Assembly (NCBI GenBank): GCA_016293865.1
Contig: JAEDDG010000047.1
Span: 1 to 11,269, forward strand
Source: Oscillospiraceae bacterium
Lineage (GTDB): Bacteria > Bacillota > Clostridia > Oscillospirales > Oscillospiraceae
Length of the DNA stretch: 11,269 bases
Reading direction: 5' to 3'
The notes below the pieces were generated by a model, which did no database searches, had not been told where the DNA came from, and saw only the letters and a program-made list of their open reading frames with translations. The translations under genes and the position numbers were made by a program. Shown piece by piece: positions 6,416 to 11,269 of the stretch (position 1 is the first letter of the stretch; each line of letters starts with the position of its first letter).

Positions 6416-7720
6416 GTGCCGTCTGTAATCAAATCCGTAACGCCCGGCACACCCGCCGCGCGTGCGCATATCCGGCCGGGAGACCGGCTGACTGCGGTAA
6501 ACGGCCATCGGATTCTTGATGTGCTGGACTACAAATACTATACCTATGACGCCCGCGTGACGCTTGAAACGGTTTCGCCGGACGGAACGGTCCATGTCCA
6601 TACGATCCGGAAACAGGAGGGGGAGGATCCCGGCCTGGAATTTGAGACGTATCTGATGGACAAGGCCAGGTGCTGTGCAAACAGGTGCATTTTCTGTTTT
6701 GTCGATCAGCTGCCCGCCGGGCTCAGGGAAACGCTTTATTTTAAGGACGACGACGCCCGGCTGAGCTTTCTGACCGGAAATTATATTACGCTCACGAACC
6801 TCTCTCAGCGGGAGATTGAGCGGATCTGCGCGCTGCGCATCAGCCCCATCAACATCTCCGTCCATGCGACAGATCCGCAGCTGCGCTGCCGGATGCTGCA
6901 GAACCGCCGGGGCGGCGAGCTGATGGACATCATGCGCCGCTTTGCGGATGCGGGCATCTCCATGGACTGCCAGATCGTCTGCTGTCCGGACGTGAATGAC
7001 GGCCCGCAGCTTGCGCGCACCATGGAGGATCTCTGCGGATTGTTTCCTGCGGTGAACAGCGTGTCCGTCGTGCCGGTGGGTCTGACCAAATACCGCAGCG
7101 CGCTGACGCCCATTACGCCCTTTGACCGGGAACGGGCGGCGCAGACGGTGGACCAGGTGGAGGCTTTTGCCGCGGACTGCCGGAAAAAGTGCGGGAGCCG
7201 CATTTTCTTCTGCGCGGATGAGCTGTATCTGAAGGCCGGCCGTCCCCTTCCGCCGGATGAGGCTTATGAAGGCTATCCGCAGCTGGAGAACGGCGTCGGC
7301 ATGCTCCGCCTGCTGGAGGTGGAATTTACGGATGCCATGGAGGATTTGACGCCCGGCCGGCAGACGGCTTTTTCCGTGGCAACCGGCGTATCGGCGGCGC
7401 CGTATATCCGCGCGCTGCTGGACCGCGCAGCGGCCAGATACGGCGGCGTGAACGGGACGGTTTATCCCATTGTCAACGACTTTTTCGGGCATACGATCGA
7501 CGTGACCGGCCTTGTGACCGGCGGGGATCTGATCCGCCAGCTGAAGGGCAGGGAACTGGGCGAACGGCTGCTGATTCCCCGGAACATGCTGCGCCACGGC
7601 GAAACCGTCTTTCTGGATGATGTGACGCTGGCGCAGGTGGAGCAGGAGCTTCAGGTGCGGACAGTGGAAGTTGAACAGGATGGCCGGCAGCTGCTCAAGG
7701 CAGTGCTGGGCCTGGAATAA
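6416..7720 (+). CDS. DUF512 family protein (PDZ plus radical-SAM-like domain)
   Basis: This 434-residue protein is of the DUF512 type, an uncharacterised Fe-S oxidoreductase group related to NifB/MoaA (COG1625). The N-terminus (about 2-68) resembles a PDZ domain: VTPGTPAARAHIRPGDRLTAVNG. Then comes a CxxxCxxC cluster, Cys87, Cys91 and Cys94 (CANRCIFC), which in radical-SAM enzymes holds the 4Fe-4S cluster that cleaves SAM. The DUF512 region follows from about residue 200 (VVPVGLTKYR near 222-231, FCADELYLKAGRP near 263-275) to GHTIDVTGLVTGGDL near 360-374. The start is GTG at 6416, with AAAGGAGG 7 bases upstream. der begins 16 bases after its stop. It is cytoplasmic by sequence, and its substrate is unknown. 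The neighbourhood is typical of Clostridia and suggests, but does not show, a part in ribosome or RNA maturation. Confidence 0.88.
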   Translation: MPSVIKSVTPGTPAARAHIRPGDRLTAVNGHRILDVLDYKYYTYDARVTLETVSPDGTVHVHTIRKQEGEDPGLEFETYLMDKARCCANRCIFCFVDQLPAGLRETLYFKDDDARLSFLTGNYITLTNLSQREIERICALRISPINISVHATDPQLRCRMLQNRRGGELMDIMRRFADAGISMDCQIVCCPDVNDGPQLARTMEDLCGLFPAVNSVSVVPVGLTKYRSALTPITPFDRERAAQTVDQVEAFAADCRKKCGSRIFFCADELYLKAGRPLPPDEAYEGYPQLENGVGMLRLLEVEFTDAMEDLTPGRQTAFSVATGVSAAPYIRALLDRAAARYGGVNGTVYPIVNDFFGHTIDVTGLVTGGDLIRQLKGRELGERLLIPRNMLRHGETVFLDDVTLAQVEQELQVRTVEVEQDGRQLLKAVLGLE

Positions 7721-7736
7721 AGGAGGCGCTGAATCC

Positions 7737-9062
7737 ATGTCAAAACCGCTTGTAGCCATTGTCGGACGGCCGAATGTGGGCAAGTCCATGCTGTTCAACC
7801 GGCTGGTTGGCCAGCGCCTGTCCATTGTGGAGGACACGCCGGGCGTGACCCGGGACAGGATTTATGCCGAGACGGACTGGAACGGCCGGAACTTCGATCT
7901 TGTGGACACCGGCGGCATCGAGCCGACGGCGGAAAACGAGATTCTGATGTTCATGCGCGAGCAGGCGCAGATTGCCATTGACACGGCGGATGTGGTCGTG
8001 TTCGTGGGAGATATTACCACGGGCGTTACGGCGGCAGACCAGGACATTGCCAACATGCTTCTGAAAGCGCAGAAGCCGGTGGTACTGGCCGTGAACAAAA
8101 TGGACTCCACCGGACCGGTGAATCCGGATATCTATGAGTTTTATACGCTGGGGCTGGGCGATCCGATCGCCGTGTCCGCCGTCCACGGCCACGGCACCGG
8201 CGACCTTCTGGACGCCTGCGTGGCGGCGTTCCCGCCGCAGACGGAGGAGGAGACGCAGGACGACAGCATCCGCGTGGCGGTTATCGGGAAGCCCAATGTG
8301 GGAAAATCCTCCCTTGTCAACCGCGTGCTGGGTGAAAAGCGCGTGATTGTCAGCAATGTGGCCGGCACCACCAGGGACGCGGTGGACTCCAGACTGGAGA
8401 ACCAGTACGGCAGATATGTCTTTGTGGATACGGCCGGAATCCGGAAGAAGTCCAGGGTGGACGACAGGATTGAAAAGTTTTCCGTGATGCGCGCCCAGAT
8501 GGCCATTGACCGGGCGGATGTGTGCATCATTATGATCGACGCCAGGGAAGGCGTCACGGAGCAGGACACCAAGGTGGCCGGAATGGCTCATGACGCGGGA
8601 AAAGCCAGCATCATCGTTGTCAACAAGTGGGATCTTGTGGAAAAAGACGGCAAAACCATGGACAAAATGCGCGACGAGGTGCGCCGCGATCTGTCCTATA
8701 TGACCTATGCGCCGGTGCTTTTTATTTCGGCGCTGACCGGCCAGCGGGTGGAGCGGCTGTTTGAACTGATCAATTATGTCAGCGATCAGAGCGCCATGCG
8801 CATTACCACCGGAATGCTCAACAACGTTCTGGCGGATGCCACCGCCCGGGTCCAGCCGCCCACGGACAAGGGCCGCCGCCTGAAGGTTTATTATATGACC
8901 CAGACGGGCGTCAAGCCGCCGTGCTTTGTCTGCTTCTGCAACGACGCCAAGCTTTTCCACTTTTCGTACCAGCGTTATCTGGAAAACCAGATCCGCGCCG
9001 TGTTCGGCCTGGAGGGAACGCCGATCCGCATGGTCATCCGCCAGAAGGGCGATAAAGAATAA
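7737..9062 (+). CDS. der: Ribosome-associated double GTPase Der (EngA)
   Basis: Der is an essential tandem-domain GTPase that helps assemble the 50S subunit. The 441 residues have the family's length and order. First G domain: GRPNVGKS (10-17), DTPGVTRD (33-40), DTGG (57-60) and NKMD (120-123). Second: GKPNVGKS (184-191), AGTTRD (209-214), DTAG (231-234) and NKWD (296-299). Residues from about 355 form the KH-like RNA-binding domain, ending in GTPIRMVIRQK (427-437). I chose the ATG at 7737 because AGGAGG lies 10 bases before it and the protein then starts right at the first G domain; the open frame extends 22 codons upstream into the DUF512 gene without family similarity. It is probably co-transcribed with DUF512 and ends at the hairpins at 9069-9121. 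Confidence 0.97.
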   Translation: MSKPLVAIVGRPNVGKSMLFNRLVGQRLSIVEDTPGVTRDRIYAETDWNGRNFDLVDTGGIEPTAENEILMFMREQAQIAIDTADVVVFVGDITTGVTAADQDIANMLLKAQKPVVLAVNKMDSTGPVNPDIYEFYTLGLGDPIAVSAVHGHGTGDLLDACVAAFPPQTEEETQDDSIRVAVIGKPNVGKSSLVNRVLGEKRVIVSNVAGTTRDAVDSRLENQYGRYVFVDTAGIRKKSRVDDRIEKFSVMRAQMAIDRADVCIIMIDAREGVTEQDTKVAGMAHDAGKASIIVVNKWDLVEKDGKTMDKMRDEVRRDLSYMTYAPVLFISALTGQRVERLFELINYVSDQSAMRITTGMLNNVLADATARVQPPTDKGRRLKVYYMTQTGVKPPCFVCFCNDAKLFHFSYQRYLENQIRAVFGLEGTPIRMVIRQKGDKE

Positions 9063-9068
9063 CGCTTC

Positions 9069-9121
9069 AGCGCCGCCTGCCTGCAGGCGGCGCTGATTTC
9101 TGCCTGTGCGCGCCGCTTTTT
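9069..9121 (+). terminator. Terminator region behind der with two overlapping hairpins
   Basis: AGCGCCGCCTG pairs perfectly with CAGGCGGCGCT around a CCTG loop (9069-9094), but its tail is poor in U. The right arm of that stem, GCGGCGC (9087-9093), can instead pair with GCGCCGC (9110-9116), which is followed directly by TTTTT (9117-9121). The two structures exclude each other; the second has the better intrinsic terminator form. Either would end the der transcript before the promoter at 9134. Confidence 0.65.
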
Positions 9122-9133
9122 GCCTGCGGACGC

Positions 9134-9162
9134 TTGTTCGCGGCCGGGCCGTGTGTTATGAT
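9134..9162 (+). promoter_or_regulatory. Extended -10 promoter of the FAD dehydrogenase gene
   Basis: TTGTTC (9134-9139) and TATGAT (9157-9162) are 17 bp apart, and TGT directly before the -10 box makes it an extended -10. The predicted start is near 9169, giving a leader of about 20-25 bases. The spacer is unusually GC-rich. Its place just past the terminator supports a separate transcript for the last two genes. Confidence 0.6.
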
Positions 9163-9193
9163 GGGGCTGAAAAACAGAAAGGAGAGAATGCCT

Positions 9194-10813
9194 GTGCTGA
9201 AAATTACCGGGATCCGGATCCCGGCTGCTTTTGGCGCATCTGCCCTGAAGCCGGAAATCGCCGCGCTTGTGCATGTGAAGCAGGCGCAGATCCGCGCGCT
9301 GCGCATTCTGCGGCGCAGTGTGGACAGCCGGAAAAAGAGCAATGTGCATTTTCTGTATACTGTTGCGGCGGAGCTGGACGATGAGGCATCTGTCCTGCGC
9401 CGCAATCTGCCGTTCGTGTCGCCGTATGTGCCGGAGACGTATGCCTTCCCTTACAGCGGAATGACGGCGCCGCAGCCGCCTGTGATTGTCGGAGCGGGAC
9501 CTGCGGGGCTTTTTGCGGCGCTGTGCCTGGCAGAAGCCGGCGTAAGGTGCATCCTGCTGGAGCGCGGACGGGATGTGGACCGGCGCTGTGCCGATGTGGC
9601 GCGCTTCTGGCGCACTGGTGTTCTGAACGAGAGGTCCAACGTACAGTTCGGTGAAGGCGGCGCCGGGACATTTTCCGACGGGAAGCTGACGACCGGCGTG
9701 CATGACCGGCGGGTGCGTTTTGTTTTTGAGACATTTGTCCGGTACGGTGCACCGGAGGACATTCTCTATCTGGCCAAGCCCCATATCGGAACGGACAGAC
9801 TGCGGGAAGTGGTCAAAGCCATGCGCAGCCGTCTGGTGCAGCTGGGGTGTGACGTGCGGTTTGAGCACCGGATGACCGGTCTGGAGTGCGCGGACGGCGC
9901 CCTGACTGCGCTGCATGTGCGCAGTCCGGAGAAGGATTATCTGCTGCCTGCACGGCAGCTGATTCTGGCGCCGGGCAACAGCGCCAGGGATACTTTTGCG
10001 GCGCTGCAGGCGGCGGGACTGCCGTTGGAGCCCAAGAATTTTGCAATCGGCGTGCGCATTGAGCACCGGCAGGCCGACATTGACGCGGCCCAGTACGGGC
10101 AGGCGGCCACGCTCGGAACGCTTCCGGTCTCCGATTACAAACTGGCTGCCCACCTGCCGGACGGGCGCAGCGTCTATACATTCTGTGTCTGCCCCGGCGG
10201 AAGCGTGGTGGCGGCATCGTCGGAGCACGGCGGCGTTGTGACCAACGGCATGAGCGAGTATGCCCGTGACGGGGAAAACTGCAACGGCGGCCTGCTGGTC
10301 AGTGTAACGGCGGAGGATTTTGAGCCGGGCCCTCTGGGTGGCGTAGCGCTGCAGCGGCGGCTGGAGGCGGCGGCGTACCGGAGCGGCGGCGGGGATTACC
10401 GGGCGCCGGCCCAGCTGGTGGGCGACTTTCTGGCCCGCCGGCCCTCGGAAAAGCTGGGCAGAGTGAAACCGACCTACCGGCCGGGAGTCCGGCTGTGCAA
10501 TCTCTGGGATGTTCTGCCGGAATACATCTGCCGGTCCCTTGCAGCGGCGCTGCCGGAAATGGGCCGGAAAATCCGCGGGTTTGATGCGGCGGACGCAGTG
10601 TTGACTGCTGTGGAAACCCGCTCGTCATCTCCGGTGCGGATCCTGCGCGGGGAGTCCTGCATGTCCGCCGTCCGCGGTATTTATCCCTGCGGCGAGGGCG
10701 CCGGCTATGCCGGCGGCATTGTCTCCGCCGCGGTGGACGGCATCCGGTGTGCCGAGGCAGTCTGTGAAGCGCTAATACAGAAACAAGATGAGAATACGGA
10801 GGAATCATTGTGA
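9194..10813 (+). CDS. FAD-dependent dehydrogenase (COG2509-type, uncharacterised)
   Basis: This 539-residue protein matches the NAD(P)/FAD-dependent oxidoreductase group often called uncharacterised FAD-dependent dehydrogenases. Residues 1-90 are a separate N-terminal domain with a basic stretch (RRSVDSRKKSN, 40-50). Then the FAD-binding Rossmann motif VIVGAGPAG (97-105), with Glu123 of LLERG as the ribose-binding acid. GEGGAGTFSDGKLTTG (153-168) is a strong family signature. The C-terminal FAD-contact motif is IYPCGEGAGYAGGIVSAAVDG (496-516). The substrate is unknown. AAAGGAG (9178-9184) lies 9 bases before the GTG at 9194 and only 3 before the ATG at 9188; I prefer GTG because of spacing and because relatives begin with a short MxxI-type N-terminus, but ATG would only add two residues. 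It overlaps the next gene by 4 bases. Confidence 0.9.
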   Translation: MLKITGIRIPAAFGASALKPEIAALVHVKQAQIRALRILRRSVDSRKKSNVHFLYTVAAELDDEASVLRRNLPFVSPYVPETYAFPYSGMTAPQPPVIVGAGPAGLFAALCLAEAGVRCILLERGRDVDRRCADVARFWRTGVLNERSNVQFGEGGAGTFSDGKLTTGVHDRRVRFVFETFVRYGAPEDILYLAKPHIGTDRLREVVKAMRSRLVQLGCDVRFEHRMTGLECADGALTALHVRSPEKDYLLPARQLILAPGNSARDTFAALQAAGLPLEPKNFAIGVRIEHRQADIDAAQYGQAATLGTLPVSDYKLAAHLPDGRSVYTFCVCPGGSVVAASSEHGGVVTNGMSEYARDGENCNGGLLVSVTAEDFEPGPLGGVALQRRLEAAAYRSGGGDYRAPAQLVGDFLARRPSEKLGRVKPTYRPGVRLCNLWDVLPEYICRSLAAALPEMGRKIRGFDAADAVLTAVETRSSSPVRILRGESCMSAVRGIYPCGEGAGYAGGIVSAAVDGIRCAEAVCEALIQKQDENTEESL

Positions 10814-11269
10814 TACGCGCCGCTTTTTTTGACATTGACGGAACGCTGATCAGCTTCCGCACCCATATTGTTCCGCCCGGAACGAAGGCTGCGCTGCAGG
10901 CCATGCGCCGGGCGGGCGTCCGGCTTTTTATCTGCACCGGACGGGCGCCCAGCTCACTGCAGGAGGTTATGCCCATCCTGGATTTTGACTTTGACGGGTA
11001 TATCAGCCTCAACGGCCAGCTGTGCATCGTCGGCGGCCAGGTGGTGCGGGATGCCTGCCTGCCGACAGCGTCCATTGAGCAGGCGCTGGAGTACATGACG
11101 GAAAAAGGGATTTCCTGCTCGTTCCTGGAAGAAAACTATCTGTATGTCAATCATGTGAACGAAAAAGTCCTGAAAATGCAGGAGAACATGGGACACACCG
11201 CGTCCCTCCACACGGTGTTTCATCCCCAATTAGGTGTAAAAACTCTGCTCGATGGCGGGCGGCGGCGTA
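10810..11269 (+). CDS. Cof-type HAD-superfamily hydrolase (N-terminal part, cut by window edge)
   Basis: The first 153 codons of a haloacid-dehalogenase-type phosphatase are present. Motif I is FFDIDGTL (6-13), with Asp8 as nucleophile and Asp10 as acid/base; motif II is ICTGR (41-45) with Thr43. FDGYISLNGQ (61-70) is typical of the Cof (type IIB cap) group, which acts on small sugar or cofactor phosphates. The cap domain follows; motifs III and IV lie beyond the edge. The start is GTG at 10810 with GGAGG 7 bases upstream, overlapping the dehydrogenase stop as GTGA, so the two are translationally coupled. Codons from about 11230 to the end (TTA, GTA, ACT) are unlike the rest and do not continue the expected cap sequence; this could be an assembly edge artefact or just local variation. 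Confidence 0.85.
   Translation, partial: MIRAAFFDIDGTLISFRTHIVPPGTKAALQAMRRAGVRLFICTGRAPSSLQEVMPILDFDFDGYISLNGQLCIVGGQVVRDACLPTASIEQALEYMTEKGISCSFLEENYLYVNHVNEKVLKMQENMGHTASLHTVFHPQLGVKTLLDGGRRR

Noticed and set aside
5951..7837. 628-codon open frame on the minus strand
   Set aside because: It runs antisense across yceD, rpmF, DUF512 and the start of der, all well supported. Its composition (rich in His, Arg, Gln, Ala) is typical of the complement of GC-biased codons, and no family is recognisable.
7740..10228. Long minus-strand frames opposite der and the FAD dehydrogenase (about 406 and 417 codons)
   Set aside because: Codon-bias shadows of conserved genes, no motifs or ribosome sites.

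Overview
The window looks like chromosome from a moderately GC-rich Gram-positive bacterium of the class Clostridia, plausibly a gut Oscillospiraceae-type organism. The grounds are strong AGGAGG-type ribosome binding sites, consensus sigma-A promoters with 17-bp spacers, a lipobox-bearing solute-binding protein, a cysteine-type L32, and the neighbourhood yceD(DUF177)-rpmF-DUF512-der. The lineage is an inference from gene content. I see no transposase, phage gene, CRISPR array, tRNA or rRNA.

Layout. Positions 1-48 hold the last codons of an unidentified plus-strand gene. Positions 49-509 are gene-free and full of structure: a triplicated 9-mer, a strong hairpin terminator, a 126-bp direct repeat present twice (84-209 and 275-400, about 94% identical, exactly 191 bp apart), further perfect hairpins, and the minus-strand terminator of the next operon. 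Positions 510-4382 (minus strand) are a complete polyamine ABC importer, potA-potB-potC-potD, with overlapping or closely spaced genes and a near-consensus promoter whose -35 box overlaps the stop codon of the upstream gene. Positions 4446-5417 (minus) encode an S4-domain pseudouridine synthase of the RluA family. A divergent promoter region (5418-5642) separates it from a plus-strand run: yceD-like DUF177 gene, rpmF (L32), a PDZ/radical-SAM DUF512 protein, der (EngA), then after a terminator-like region with its own promoter a large FAD-dependent dehydrogenase (COG2509 type) and, overlapping it by 4 nt, the start of a Cof-type HAD hydrolase that runs off the right edge.

How the genes fit together. 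The left half is nutrient uptake: PotD binds spermidine or putrescine outside the cell, PotB/PotC form the channel, PotA supplies ATP hydrolysis. The centre is weighted towards ribosome biogenesis: an RNA pseudouridine synthase, a DUF177 protein linked in other organisms to 23S rRNA, L32, and Der, a 50S assembly GTPase. The DUF512 protein lies inside this block and has no established function, so a link to ribosome or RNA maturation is a reasonable but untested guess.

Most of the window is ordinary housekeeping and transport. The least explained part is the structured repeat region at 49-430. Several very long antisense reading frames are codon-bias shadows and are not annotated.
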